Of a DNA stretch of 64,000 nt, positions 1 through 8,459 are shown in pieces. The notes beneath the pieces were generated by a model. It did no database searches and was not told the DNA's origin. It saw nothing but the letters and a program-made list of their open reading frames with translations. Where the stretch lies: NCBI RefSeq assembly GCF_000244895.1, contig NZ_CM001441.1:5174198-5238197 (forward strand), read 5' to 3'. Origin of the DNA: Desulfosporosinus youngiae DSM 17734. Lineage in GTDB: Bacteria > Bacillota > Desulfitobacteriia > Desulfitobacteriales > Desulfitobacteriaceae. Numbering within the stretch: position 1 is the first letter of the stretch; each line of letters opens with the position of its first letter. The translations under genes were made by a program, and so were the position numbers.

Positions 1-418
1 CAATTTGAAGAGGTTTCTCTGCTTTGGCGCCAAGGGTTACCTTCATATCGACTGGAAAATGGGCCTCTTTAGGAAGACGGGCCATTTGGCCGGGTACAAA
101 CATCAGGGTATCGTAATGAGGCAGGGGTTTTGCCGAGCCTAAGGGCCGCTGAATAAGCTTTCCTTCTTCTGCCCGCAAACTGATTTCCAAGATAGTTTGC
201 AGGGAGGTCCGGCGAACCGCACTCCAAAGCTCCATTAGATTTTCGTGATATTTGTCTCGCAGGAGTCTTTCTAAAACCAATCCAAAAATCCGTTGGACGG
301 TGGTCCGGAAGGAGCGTCTGCCAACAAAGTAAGCGACATTAAAAAGGATTCCGGCGGCAATCATCGTTCCTACGACTGAAAGCACAACAATGAGCAGGGC
401 ATCCTCTTTTAACAACAA
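1..418 (-). CDS. FMN-binding glutamate-synthase-like protein, N-terminal part
   Basis: The reverse strand is open from a TTG near 418 to the window edge, about 139 residues. A GGGGGA ribosome site lies 6 bases before this TTG; a second in-frame TTG sits at 424. Residues about 6-28 form one membrane segment, followed by a basic stretch. The later part, with 'FVPGQMARLPKE' and then 'GAKAEKPLQI', resembles the start of the FMN-binding domain of the membrane-anchored, stand-alone glutamate synthase-related family. In that family an N-terminal helix precedes the FMN barrel. The catalytic part lies outside the window, so activity cannot be judged. It is divergent from the surface-protein gene at 713. 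Confidence 0.6.
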   Translation of the reverse strand, partial: MLLKEDALLIVVLSVVGTMIAAGILFNVAYFVGRRSFRTTVQRIFGLVLERLLRDKYHENLMELWSAVRRTSLQTILEISLRAEEGKLIQRPLGSAKPLPHYDTLMFVPGQMARLPKEAHFPVDMKVTLGAKAEKPLQI

Positions 419-424
419 GTTCAA

Positions 425-712
425 TCCCCCATCTTTCACTCACGTTCGATATACCACTGATCAATGTGGTAAGACAATCTTAATAGACGTAGTCTATGCG
501 AGTTAACCGATATTATTCTCAGACGGATTTGATGGGTTTTTTCCCTAATATTACTCTTATGTATTTAAATACCATTTGTAAAAAAAAGGATTTTCCCTTT
601 TTTAGCGAATGATTGTTATGTGTACTCATACTTCAGCTTTAATCATGAGTTTCGTTTCCAAAAGCTCTTTTCAAAAAAAAAATATTTCAAAAACGAGGAG
701 GAACTTCATTCA
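425..712. promoter_or_regulatory. divergent intergenic region upstream of the CWB2 protein
   Basis: AT-rich 288-base stretch between divergent genes. It holds short inverted repeats (CCAC..GTGG around 451-466 and TAGAC-GTA-GTCTA around 484-496) and a long A/T-rich leader before the AGGAGG ribosome site at 697-702. An upstream in-frame start exists at 620, but it would add 31 residues in front of a normal signal peptide and has no ribosome site, so this region is read as untranslated leader. No clear promoter pair was found. Confidence 0.4.
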
Positions 713-2419
713 ATGAGAAAGACTAAAAAAGCCTTAGCAACCTTAGCCATCGCAGGTATGACTTTAAGCATGCTTCCTTTCAATGCCTTTGCTGCGGTTA
801 CAGTTCCTGAACGCTTAGCAGGAGTAACAGCTGAACAAACTGCCGTAAAAATTGCTGAACGTACTGGTTGGACAGGCTCTGCTATTCTCGCTTCTTCCGC
901 TTCTTATGGCATGGTTGATGCTTTGACTGCCGGCCCGCTCGCTTCCGTCCTTGAGGCTCCTATTCTTCTGCAAGGGGCTGGAGATGAACTGAACAAAGAC
1001 ACTAAAGCTGAACTTGAACGACTTGAAGTTGAAACGGTTTATGTTACCAGCGGAACTGCGGTGATCAGTCAGGCCGTTCTGGATCAGCTTGAAGATATGG
1101 ATATCACAGTGGTTTCCCTTGGCGGAAACGATCGATTCGACACCTCTGTTAATATTGCTAAGCAAATGATCGAACTGGAAGCTCCAGTGAGCAAGGTTGC
1201 TGTTGCTTACGGCTGGAAGAACCAGGACGCCCTCTCCATCGCCTCTATTGCTGCTGCTCAGACTCAGCCGATTCTCCTGACCGAGGCGGCGTCAATTCCT
1301 GAAAGTGTCCAGGAGTTCCTGTCTGAGAATGAGGATATTGTTTCAACCGATATTATTGGCGGAACCGCCGTAATCAGTGACGATATCGCAGATGAGTTTC
1401 CTGACGCCACCCGCCACTTTGGCATGACAGCTTATGACACCAATGTTGAAGTGCTTAAGGCTTTTGAGGATATTATAGAGTATGATCATGTTTTCGTAGC
1501 TAATGGGGAAACTGCCATTGATGCTTTAGCCGGGGCACCTCTTGCCGCTCAATATAACGCAGGCATCATTCTTACAGACGGTTCTGCCAATGAAGGCACA
1601 GCCTATGTGAGCGGCAAATTGTCGGCTGACAGTGTGGTAACTGCTTTAGGTGGTACGGCGGTTGTTCCGGACAGCGCCCTTAAAGACTTGATTGAAGCTC
1701 AAGCTGCAGCAGCCGCAAAATTAGCGGCGATCGAGAAGATTGACGGTATCGAACTGGATGGAGATGCCTCTGAGATAACTGCTCAGGATCTTATTGCTGC
1801 CGGTGTCGCTGAGGCCGACGTCATTGAAGCCAACCTGGAAGCTTACCAAACGGCTATTTCCGCAGCAGCGGACGAGGGTCTTAACTCCGCGGAAAAAATT
1901 CAGGCTATGGTTACCGCGGTAAATGCCGCTAAGGCTGCCGAGGCTGCTATTGCAAAAATTGACGGTATTGAACTTGATGGGGATGCCTCTGAAATAACCG
2001 CTCAGGATCTTATTGATGCCGGTGTCGCCGCGGACGATGTTATTGAAGCCAACCTGGAAGCTTACCAAACCGCTATTTCCGCAGCGGAAGACGAAGCCCT
2101 TGACTCCACTGAGAAAATTCAGGCTATGGTTACTGCCGTGAACACAGCTGCAGCCGAGGAACAAGCTGCAGCGGCAAAAGCAGCAGCCATCGCGAAGATT
2201 GACGGTATCGCTAAAGATGGGGATGCTGCCGGCGTGACCCTTCAAGATCTGATTGACGCCGGTGTAGCAGAAGCTGACGTTCTTGCAGCCAATCTGGAAG
2301 CTTATCAAACCGCTATTTCCGCAGCAGAAGACGAGGCCCTTGACTCCACTGAGGAAATTCAAGCTATGGTTGCCAGCGTAAACGAGGCTTCCGCTGAAGA
2401 TGAAGACCAAGCTGAATAA
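713..2419 (+). CDS. secreted cell-wall-binding (CWB2) protein with three helical C-terminal repeats
   Basis: The start is ATG 713 with AGGAGG about 10 bases upstream; the product is 568 residues. Residues 1-27 form a signal peptide (basic start, hydrophobic core, AFA cleavage site). Residues about 30-340 hold three CWB2-type repeats, recognisable by recurring 'ILL', 'GGTAVIS' and 'A..RF/YDTNV' segments; this family anchors Firmicute surface proteins to cell-wall polymer. The rest is three near-identical repeats of about 65 residues, each with 'KIDGI..DGDA' and 'NLEAYQTAISAA', predicted helical, acidic and alanine-rich. No catalytic domain is visible. The likely role is an S-layer or surface component. 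A hairpin terminator follows at 2455. Confidence 0.85.
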   Translation: MRKTKKALATLAIAGMTLSMLPFNAFAAVTVPERLAGVTAEQTAVKIAERTGWTGSAILASSASYGMVDALTAGPLASVLEAPILLQGAGDELNKDTKAELERLEVETVYVTSGTAVISQAVLDQLEDMDITVVSLGGNDRFDTSVNIAKQMIELEAPVSKVAVAYGWKNQDALSIASIAAAQTQPILLTEAASIPESVQEFLSENEDIVSTDIIGGTAVISDDIADEFPDATRHFGMTAYDTNVEVLKAFEDIIEYDHVFVANGETAIDALAGAPLAAQYNAGIILTDGSANEGTAYVSGKLSADSVVTALGGTAVVPDSALKDLIEAQAAAAAKLAAIEKIDGIELDGDASEITAQDLIAAGVAEADVIEANLEAYQTAISAAADEGLNSAEKIQAMVTAVNAAKAAEAAIAKIDGIELDGDASEITAQDLIDAGVAADDVIEANLEAYQTAISAAEDEALDSTEKIQAMVTAVNTAAAEEQAAAAKAAAIAKIDGIAKDGDAAGVTLQDLIDAGVAEADVLAANLEAYQTAISAAEDEALDSTEEIQAMVASVNEASAEDEDQAE

Positions 2420-2454
2420 GCATAGTCATTGCCTGACTAATTGAGGTAATCAAA

Positions 2455-2495
2455 GGCGGTTCTTTCTTGCCAAGCAAGTAAAGAACCGCCCTTTT
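2455..2495 (+). terminator. rho-independent terminator of the CWB2 gene
   Basis: GC-rich stem starting GGCGGTTCTTT pairs with AAAGAACCGCC across a short loop and is followed by CTTTT. It sits 35 bases after the stop codon. Confidence 0.8.
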
Positions 2496-2534
2496 CATTA
2501 AAAGCTATGGACTTTTCCCGTCATATTGAAACCC

Positions 2535-3065
2535 TTAGGCTTGGCCCCATTTTCCTTTGAAAACAATTTCCGACATAGCCTTGCGCGGACGCGGACGCCG
2601 TTCTTCGGCAGCATACCCTAAGGGAGTCATAGCCACAACCCGAACATCATCCGGAGCATTGATAGCTGTACGGACTTTTTCCTCTGTAAACAAGCCTTGC
2701 CAGCATGTCCCCAAGCCTTGTTCCGTGGCGGCCAGAATCAAGTGTTCCATGGCAAGCCCGGCATCAAGCATCATATTGTCTTTGCCTTCCCATACTTCGG
2801 ATTCCTTGGGCACCGCACAGAGCACAATAACGATTGGAGCCGAGGTCAAGGCCTTGCGACCGGGATTGCTTTCCCCCATGCTGTCAGCTATGGCTGCTCG
2901 CCCTGCGGCATCTTCAACCACAATAAAGCGCCAGCACTGCATGTTCTTCCAGGATGGCGCCAGCCGTGCGCATTCTAAAATATACTCGAGTTTCTCCGGT
3001 TCAACCGGCTTATCCAAATAAGTACGTAAACTCCGACGGGTCTGGGCTAATTCTAGAAACGTCAT
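2535..3065 (-). CDS. nitroreductase family protein (FMN flavoprotein)
   Basis: 176 residues, usual for the nitroreductase family. The N-terminal 'RRSLRTY' phosphate-binding arginines, 'ARLAPSWKNMQCWRFIVV' and the 'GLGTCWQG' segment are the expected FMN-binding and dimer features. Family members reduce nitro groups, quinones or flavins with NAD(P)H in the cytoplasm; the substrate cannot be told from sequence. It is a single gene convergent with the CWB2 gene; the start ATG 3065 has an AGGGAGGAAC ribosome site. About 200 AT-rich bases with no gene (3066-3267) separate it from the next gene. Confidence 0.85.
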   Translation of the reverse strand: MTFLELAQTRRSLRTYLDKPVEPEKLEYILECARLAPSWKNMQCWRFIVVEDAAGRAAIADSMGESNPGRKALTSAPIVIVLCAVPKESEVWEGKDNMMLDAGLAMEHLILAATEQGLGTCWQGLFTEEKVRTAINAPDDVRVVAMTPLGYAAEERRPRPRKAMSEIVFKGKWGQA

Positions 3066-3267
3066 TTTTAGTTCCTCCCTTTTTCTGATATCTTAATATT
3101 AATTTTGAAAATTTTCTTTAATAATTCTTTCTATAATCTATCCTTAATTTCGGCAAATATTCCCAGATTGTTTGAAACTTCATTCATTTTTATAAATAAC
3201 TATTCTCTCTCTAAAGCCTAAATCCTCCCCTTTCTAAATTTTCTAATTAATTAATTGTTATAATCTG

Positions 3268-4023
3268 CTATTCTTCCCACCAAGGCTTTGGGGGTTCCTC
3301 CTGTTTATCCCAGGCAACTAAGTCATTCTGCACTTGTTTAGGCTCCCTTGTGATGATTTTGTTCTTAGTTTTTCTGTCCCATGGCCACTCTACCACATCG
3401 TTTTCCGCCATATCCCTTTTTATCTCCCGGCTTTCCTCAAACTCGTCTTCAGAGCTCTCCAGCCAATTTTGCCTGGCGGCATTTGTCTTAGGTACAAATT
3501 CTTCCGTATCCCATTCGAAAGCACCGCTATCGCGTTCATTCTTATCAAACCCTACATAAGATGGAGTAAAATGGGATTGAGAGACAACGCTCTTTTTCCC
3601 GGCTCCAAATACCCCTGCCACTAATCCGATCAGTGTACCTTCAATAAGAACCTGGATAAAACCCACGCCCCGGATCGGCAAAAATAAGGCCAGCAATAGC
3701 GTTCCTACGATGACATAGCCGGCCCCGGCCGCTCCGCCCATAAACCATAGTTTGCTTTCCTTAGCAGTACGGTATCCGCCGATCAGGCAGCTTGCCAGAA
3801 GCCCTATATCTAACAGTTGAGAAATACTTGGACCGCCAAGCTCCAGGGCACTCCATAAGATTCCGGCAAAAAGGGTCAAAACTGTAACAAACAAGGCGGT
3901 TGTGATTCCTTTTAAAACATATGAGCCCACTCTTATAAGCCTCCTCTTGATAGATTTATTAATAACTACGTTGTACTCGTCCAATACATTCCAGTCTTTC
4001 ACCCCATTATTATCCATTATCAT
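3268..4023 (-). CDS. TIGR04086-type four-helix membrane protein with long cytoplasmic tail
   Basis: ATG 4023 is chosen because AAGGAG stands 7 bases before it; the longer reading to 4098 has no ribosome site and would run into the divergent gene. 251 residues. A short N-terminal tail is followed by four hydrophobic segments (about residues 35-150) rich in glycine, like the YrzE/TIGR04086 membrane family of Firmicutes. The final about 100 residues are hydrophilic and acidic, with several tryptophans, and are longer than the family norm. The function is unknown. It is divergent from the LysM-ferritin gene. Confidence 0.6.
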   Translation of the reverse strand: MIMDNNGVKDWNVLDEYNVVINKSIKRRLIRVGSYVLKGITTALFVTVLTLFAGILWSALELGGPSISQLLDIGLLASCLIGGYRTAKESKLWFMGGAAGAGYVIVGTLLLALFLPIRGVGFIQVLIEGTLIGLVAGVFGAGKKSVVSQSHFTPSYVGFDKNERDSGAFEWDTEEFVPKTNAARQNWLESSEDEFEESREIKRDMAENDVVEWPWDRKTKNKIITREPKQVQNDLVAWDKQEEPPKPWWEE

Positions 4024-4085
4024 GTCTCCGCTCCTTCGAATATAGTGTGCTATGACACTGTCTAAGATCAAAAGGAGGAATCCTG

Positions 4086-4856
4086 ATGAAGCATGCACGA
4101 TATATCGTAAATCCAGGAGATTCCATTTTTAAAATTGCCAAGGCCTATAATGTGGAAATGGCCGAAATTATTCAATTAAATCATTTAAAGCATCCTGACC
4201 GGATTTATGCGGGTCAGGTTCTGCTTCTTCCCTTCCCCGAATCCTGTGAACCGCCCTCCGGACCTCCGGCCGGACCAACACCTATTCAAATTCCCGAGCC
4301 CACCTATACATATGCCATGTGGCTCTACGAGGCCTATGCGGGAAAGGATTCGGAGTTGACGGCGATTACCACATACCTTTATCAAGCGGTACTCTTGGAC
4401 CGCCCGGAATTCGATGCTTTGTTGAGACCGATTGCTTATGATGAAATGCAACACCTTGAAAAATTAGCCTTGGCTTTACGTCATCTGGGAGTTGACCCCA
4501 AATACGGTTCCTTAAGCAATGGACATTGGGTGGATTGGAGGTCTCGTTATGTGAATTATACGAGCGATCTATGTTCACTTCTGGAATCGAACATGGAGGG
4601 CGAGGCCAGAGACCACCGGGAGTATCTGGAGCTGGCTCAAAAAATACCGATTCCGGAAATTCAATGCATCCTGACAGAAATGGCTGCTGATGAAGAACGG
4701 CATTACCATCTGTTCTGCCAAGCTAAGCAGCAATATTGCAGTGAAGGATCGGCTTGTCCTCCCCCGCCCTGTTCTCCGCCGCCCCTCTATACACCCATGG
4801 ATGAGCCGGAACCGGTCATTGTTTTACCGGGGCCTCACGAAGGAGGAAAAGGTTAA
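4086..4856 (+). CDS. LysM domain fused to a ferritin-like di-iron domain
   Basis: ATG 4086 follows an AAGGAGGA site; 256 residues. Residues 4-50 form a LysM module ('YIVNPGDSIFKIAKAYNV' and 'IYAGQVLLLP') that usually binds peptidoglycan. After a proline linker, residues about 75-220 are a four-helix ferritin-like fold with the metal pattern E (in 'KDSELTAI'), 'DEMQHLE', E ('MEGEARDH') and 'DEERHYH'. A proline/cysteine-rich tail follows. There is no signal peptide, so in a spore former it could be deposited in the spore coat from the mother cell; that is inference. A possible activity is iron or peroxide handling at a wall-bound site. Confidence 0.75.
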   Translation: MKHARYIVNPGDSIFKIAKAYNVEMAEIIQLNHLKHPDRIYAGQVLLLPFPESCEPPSGPPAGPTPIQIPEPTYTYAMWLYEAYAGKDSELTAITTYLYQAVLLDRPEFDALLRPIAYDEMQHLEKLALALRHLGVDPKYGSLSNGHWVDWRSRYVNYTSDLCSLLESNMEGEARDHREYLELAQKIPIPEIQCILTEMAADEERHYHLFCQAKQQYCSEGSACPPPPCSPPPLYTPMDEPEPVIVLPGPHEGGKG

Positions 4857-4955
4857 AAATTTTCTCTTTTCAGCCGGGATTTGATCCGTTATACTAGTAC
4901 TATCGTAATCCAGTGCCACAACCCTGCTTTCTGTCCTTGTATAAGTATCAGAAAA

Positions 4956-4993
4956 GGTCGTTGCGTATCCTTACGCAGCGACCTCGTTTTTTT
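4956..4993 (+). terminator. rho-independent terminator
   Basis: Stem GGTCGTTGCGTA / TACGCAGCGACC (one G-U pair), loop TCCT, then CGTTTTTTT. It ends the LysM-ferritin transcript about 100 bases after its stop and before the EamA gene. Confidence 0.85.
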
Positions 4994-5022
4994 AAGTATT
5001 ATTTTGAAAGGAAGTTATCGGA

Positions 5023-5901
5023 TTGAAGCTGAATAAAAGCCACTGGGCTGATCTCTCGTTGCTTTTGGTTACCTTTGTTTGGGGTTCGACCTTTGTCATC
5101 GTCAAATGGGCTATCGAGGATCTTCCGCCGTTCCCATTTTTAACCATTCGTTTTGCTATCGCATTTGTGAGTTTATTACCATTTCTCTGGTTCCAAAGGA
5201 CTCATATCAACTTAGGAACTTTACTCCGCGGAGCAGGTGCAGGGATCTTTCTTTTCTCAGGCTATGCCTGGCAGACCATCGGCTTGCAATATACAACCGC
5301 TTCTAACGCAGGCTTTATAACAGGGCTCTCTATTGTCTTTGTCCCGGCATTAGTCGGGATAACGACACGGAAACTCCCTAGTCCCAGCCTGATCCTCGGC
5401 ATTCTATGTGCCTTAATCGGTCTTGCTTTACTCTCCTTAGGTGATAACCTGCAGCTGAATAATGGCGACCTCATGATTCTTCTTTGTGCCGTAAGCTTTG
5501 CCTTACATATTTTTTTGGTCGGGCGATATGCACCTCAAACAAACGCTACAGTCTTAGCCAGTATCCAAATCCTTACTGTGAGCATCCTAAGCGGTTTTTT
5601 CTCCCTGCTTCTACCTCAGCCCACTCTGAACTTCAGCTCAACCGCTTGGTTTGGTTTACTGGTTACCGCCGTTCCTGCAACATCGCTGGCCTTCTTTGTG
5701 CAGACTAAAATGCAGCAATTCACCAGTTCTACTCATACCGCTCTTATTTTTTCCATGGAACCCGTCTTCGCAGCCCTCTCTGCCTTTTTACTGGTTGGCG
5801 AGTTATTGACTCCTAAAGGATATCTGGGCGCAGTACTCGTCTTAACGGGCATGCTTGTTGCAGAGTTTATTGGGTCGAAAAACGAATCACCGTCACAATA
5901 A
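5023..5901 (+). CDS. DMT-superfamily (EamA) permease
   Basis: TTG 5023 with AAAGGAAG upstream; 292 residues. Ten hydrophobic helices in two EamA repeats, the first with 'LLLVTFVWGSTFVIVKWAI' and the second ending in 'FSMEPVFAALSAFLLVGE', the classic family signature. These inner-membrane carriers export or import metabolites such as amino acids or drugs; the substrate is not predictable here. Its last 35 bases overlap the convergent antiporter gene. Confidence 0.85.
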   Translation: MKLNKSHWADLSLLLVTFVWGSTFVIVKWAIEDLPPFPFLTIRFAIAFVSLLPFLWFQRTHINLGTLLRGAGAGIFLFSGYAWQTIGLQYTTASNAGFITGLSIVFVPALVGITTRKLPSPSLILGILCALIGLALLSLGDNLQLNNGDLMILLCAVSFALHIFLVGRYAPQTNATVLASIQILTVSILSGFFSLLLPQPTLNFSSTAWFGLLVTAVPATSLAFFVQTKMQQFTSSTHTALIFSMEPVFAALSAFLLVGELLTPKGYLGAVLVLTGMLVAEFIGSKNESPSQ

Positions 5902-6862
5902 AGAGCAGGTAAAAGGCCCCTCCCGCCAGAAGAGTCGTAGGAAGGATCACTCCTTTGCGGCGCAGAGAAAGGTACGGAAACAGCGCTGCTCCTAAAGCCA
6001 GAAGTGCGCTCAGCAAAGCCAAAGTATCCAGCTTCCAGGGTGTAAGCGCAATCCCGATCGCGGGAATGACAGAACTTTGAAACACCATTGCTCCGGTCAG
6101 GTTCCCCATAGCTAAGGTGTCTTTACCCTTGCGAATCCAGAGAACGCTGTTGAATTTCTCCGGTAACTCTGTGGCAATGGGAGTTATAATTAAAGAAAGC
6201 ACAAAGACCGGGACTCCTATAGCTACAGCGATGGGGTGCACTGCATTAACGAAGCGATCCGCTCCAAAAACAATAGCGACCAAAGCCAAGGTAATTTGCA
6301 GCAGAATCATCGTCAGCGAAGGGTTAGGGCTGCTCCGGTCCATATAGAGCGGCGCTAACTTTTCATGGGTACAAACATCCTTACAATCGCGGATTGTCTG
6401 GTAGACATAAATCCCATAGGCTCCAACCAGGGTCAATGCCGCACCATTTTTAAGAGTTTCAGTGGGCAAAAAGGAGGCTAAGATCGCCAGCGAATAAACG
6501 ATGAGGAAAAACTTCAGGTCATGGTTCACAACCTTAGCATCCAGACGCAAAGGGACATTTTTCCGTCTGAATACCAGTGCAGAAGCCCCCGTTATAAAGA
6601 ATGCTACCGTGGCTAACATAAAGGGGGCACCCAGGATAGCTCCTATGCCGATTTCCGCCCCTTCCGGGCCCACTCCGCCGACAATGGCCATAATCGGAAC
6701 CATGGTTTCAGGCAAGGCCGTCCCAACTGCCGCGAAAATACTCCCGACAGCTCCCGCTCCAAGTTTAAGCCGTTTTCCCAGCCACTCAATCCCGTTCGTG
6801 AACGCTTCGGCCCCAATTAAGATAATCCCTAAACTCATAATCAGCATGCCAATATCTCTCAA
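5867..6862 (-). CDS. sodium/calcium exchanger family antiporter (CaCA, YrbG type)
   Basis: TTG 6862 has a GGGGGG site 5 bases upstream; an ATG at 6889 would add nine basic residues and has a poor site. 331 residues with about ten membrane helices in two inverted halves. The two alpha-repeat ion-binding motifs are visible: 'GSIFAAVGTALPETMVP' in the first half and 'TPIATELPEKFNSVLW' in the second, each with the expected acidic residue. Family members exchange Ca2+ (or other cations) for Na+ or H+ across the membrane. It is divergent from the signal peptidase gene. Confidence 0.8.
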   Translation of the reverse strand: MRDIGMLIMSLGIILIGAEAFTNGIEWLGKRLKLGAGAVGSIFAAVGTALPETMVPIMAIVGGVGPEGAEIGIGAILGAPFMLATVAFFITGASALVFRRKNVPLRLDAKVVNHDLKFFLIVYSLAILASFLPTETLKNGAALTLVGAYGIYVYQTIRDCKDVCTHEKLAPLYMDRSSPNPSLTMILLQITLALVAIVFGADRFVNAVHPIAVAIGVPVFVLSLIITPIATELPEKFNSVLWIRKGKDTLAMGNLTGAMVFQSSVIPAIGIALTPWKLDTLALLSALLALGAALFPYLSLRRKGVILPTTLLAGGAFYLLFIVTVIRFSTQ

Positions 6863-6973
6863 CCGTTCCCCCCCTTTTCTCTTATTCATTCCCGAGGGTT
6901 TCTCTCATACAGGTTTAAAGCAGATAGTTCTCACTCTATAACTATACGGGGCTGAGATTTTTTTATGACAGTA

Positions 6974-6998
6974 TGACGGGAAGACGGTCCTTTCGTCA
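6974..6998 (+). repeat. REP-like hairpin with GACGGTCCTT core
   Basis: TGACG...CGTCA stem around GACGGTCCTT. The same core and ends occur in reverse orientation at 8393-8419. Such short hairpins with a GACGGT core resemble REP elements mobilised by REP-associated tyrosine transposases; no transposase lies in the window. Confidence 0.45.
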
Positions 6999-7039
6999 CA
7001 CGTTTTGTGATACTGATTTTGCATCTAAAAATAGCTGTA

Positions 7040-7093
7040 GACACCTAAAAGGATCGGAATCCATTTAAATGGATTCCGATCCTTTTAGGTGTC
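7040..7093. repeat. perfect 54-bp palindrome upstream of the signal peptidase promoter
   Basis: Each 27-base arm (GACACCTAAAAGGATCGGAA... towards the centre TTTAAA) is an exact reverse complement of the other. It sits between two divergent genes, 20 bases upstream of the signal peptidase -35 box. It is longer than a usual operator and lacks a clear T-run for a terminator. Confidence 0.85.
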
Positions 7094-7113
7094 TTGTCTG
7101 TCTGAGGCGAAAC

Positions 7114-7142
7114 ATGACACACTTTAGCTGCTGATATATAAT
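7114..7142 (+). promoter_or_regulatory. sigma-A-type promoter for signal peptidase I
   Basis: ATGACA, 17-base spacer, TATAAT, with the TTG start about 47 bases downstream. Spacing is ideal and only one base of the -35 box departs from consensus. Confidence 0.6.
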
Positions 7143-7188
7143 TACATTAAGACATTGTACCTAGATTAGTTTGAGGGGGATTAACGTA

Positions 7189-7713
7189 TTGAATGCAACA
7201 GTCAAAAAGCTGCTCGAATGGGCTCTGATCATAGCCCTGGGATTTATTTTATCATTTGTCATCAGAACATTCCTTTTAGATCCGAGGATTGTCCCTACAG
7301 GCTCCATGCTGCCGACAATTCGTCTGCAGGACCGATTGCTTGTTGATAAATTAATATTTAAATTCAGCCCTATTGAACGCGGCGATATTATCGTATTCCA
7401 TGCTCCTCCGGAGTCAGGTGAGAAGGATGACCTTGTGAAGAGAGTTATTGGATTACCCGGAGAGCAAATTGAGGTTAAGGATGGGAATGTATTGGTCAAT
7501 GGGAACATACTCCAGGAGAATTATCTGCTTGAAAAACCTGATTATCAGTACGGTCCTGCCACAGTTCCGGAGGATGCTTACTTTGTCTTAGGCGATAACC
7601 GCCGGCATAGCAATGACAGCCACATGTGGGGCTTTTTACCTGAGCAGACCATAAAGGGAAAGGTTTGGATTCGGTATTGGCCTCCTAGTATGACTGGACC
7701 GTTAAATCCTTAA
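7189..7713 (+). CDS. lepB: signal peptidase I (S26 family)
   Basis: TTG 7189 is chosen for the GAGGGGGA site 8 bases before it; the earlier TTG at 7171 overlaps that site. 174 residues. One N-terminal membrane helix (about 10-28) is followed by box B with the catalytic serine S39 ('PTGSMLPT'), box D with the catalytic lysine K84 ('DLVKRVIGLPGE') and box E ('LGDNRRHSNDS'). It removes signal peptides from secreted proteins on the outer face of the membrane, including presumably the CWB2 proteins in this window. It converges on ysxC with a 29-base overlap. Confidence 0.93.
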   Translation: MNATVKKLLEWALIIALGFILSFVIRTFLLDPRIVPTGSMLPTIRLQDRLLVDKLIFKFSPIERGDIIVFHAPPESGEKDDLVKRVIGLPGEQIEVKDGNVLVNGNILQENYLLEKPDYQYGPATVPEDAYFVLGDNRRHSNDSHMWGFLPEQTIKGKVWIRYWPPSMTGPLNP

Positions 7714-8311
7714 GCTCCTGATTCAACCCTAAGATTTCCTCGATTGCCTCATTTAACTCTTCGTTCCCGACGCCTGTCTGAGCCGAAAAAGGAAGGATCA
7801 GCGAAACATCCGGAAGTTCCAGGTCTCTGGCGATAACGTTCAAGTGTTTTTGCCACTGTCCCCGCGAAATCTTATCCACTTTGGTGGCCACAACCATGGT
7901 GGGAACCTGCATACTGCGCAGCCATTGCTGCATTTCAATATCTTCCGCGCTCGGTGCATGCCGGATGTCGACAATTTGAATGACTGCGCGCAACGGTTCA
8001 CGCTTTTTGAGATAATTCTCCATCATAGGACCCCATTGTGCATTGACGGTCTTGGCGACTTTGGCATAGCCATAACCCGGTAAGTCAACAAAGAACCAGG
8101 CATCATTGACACGATAAAAATTCAACGTTTGGGTCTTCCCTGGTGTGTTTCCCGTCCGGGCCAGGTTGCGCCGCCCTAAGAAACGGTTAATCAGAGATGA
8201 CTTGCCCACATTTGATCGCCCGGCCATCGCTATCTCCGGCAATCCGTCGGTTGGGTATTGCTCATATTTTACGGCAGAGGCTGCGTACTCTGCCTTTTTT
8301 ATGACTATCAA
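7685..8311 (-). CDS. ysxC: ribosome biogenesis GTPase YsxC/EngB
   Basis: 208 residues, usual length. TTG 8311 follows AGGAAGAGG. The GTPase motifs are G1 'GRSNVGKS' at 31-38, G3 'DLPGYGYA', G4 'TKVD' and an 'SAQTG' G5. It binds GTP and helps assemble the large ribosomal subunit. It is the last gene of the tig-clpX-lonB-lonA-ysxC series, an order common in Firmicutes, which supports the identification. Confidence 0.95.
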   Translation of the reverse strand: MIVIKKAEYAASAVKYEQYPTDGLPEIAMAGRSNVGKSSLINRFLGRRNLARTGNTPGKTQTLNFYRVNDAWFFVDLPGYGYAKVAKTVNAQWGPMMENYLKKREPLRAVIQIVDIRHAPSAEDIEMQQWLRSMQVPTMVVATKVDKISRGQWQKHLNVIARDLELPDVSLILPFSAQTGVGNEELNEAIEEILGLNQELKDLTVQSY

Positions 8312-8392
8312 GGTATCCTCTTCCTTTCGGGGACTGTTTGCTTCTTTGCTGATGAGTTTGAAACGAGAGAACCATCCTTTTGCCCTTCAAGA

Positions 8393-8419
8393 GTGTCAGA
8401 AGGACCGTCCCCCTGACAC
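8393..8419 (-). repeat. REP-like hairpin (GACGGTCCTT core)
   Basis: GTGTCAG...CTGACAC stem enclosing the reverse complement of GACGGTCCTT, between lonA and ysxC. It matches the element at 6974-6998 in core and stem ends. Confidence 0.5.
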
Positions 8420-8459
8420 GCCTCCGACACAGGGAAGTTCTCCCGTTTCCCGTCCTGGT

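Noticed and set aside
1721-2410. 229-residue frame on the minus strand
   Set aside because: It mirrors the repeated 3' part of the CWB2 gene, has no ribosome site and gives a low-complexity product.
6889-6889. ATG start for the antiporter at 6889
   Set aside because: The TTG at 6862 has a much better ribosome site, though the ATG cannot be excluded.
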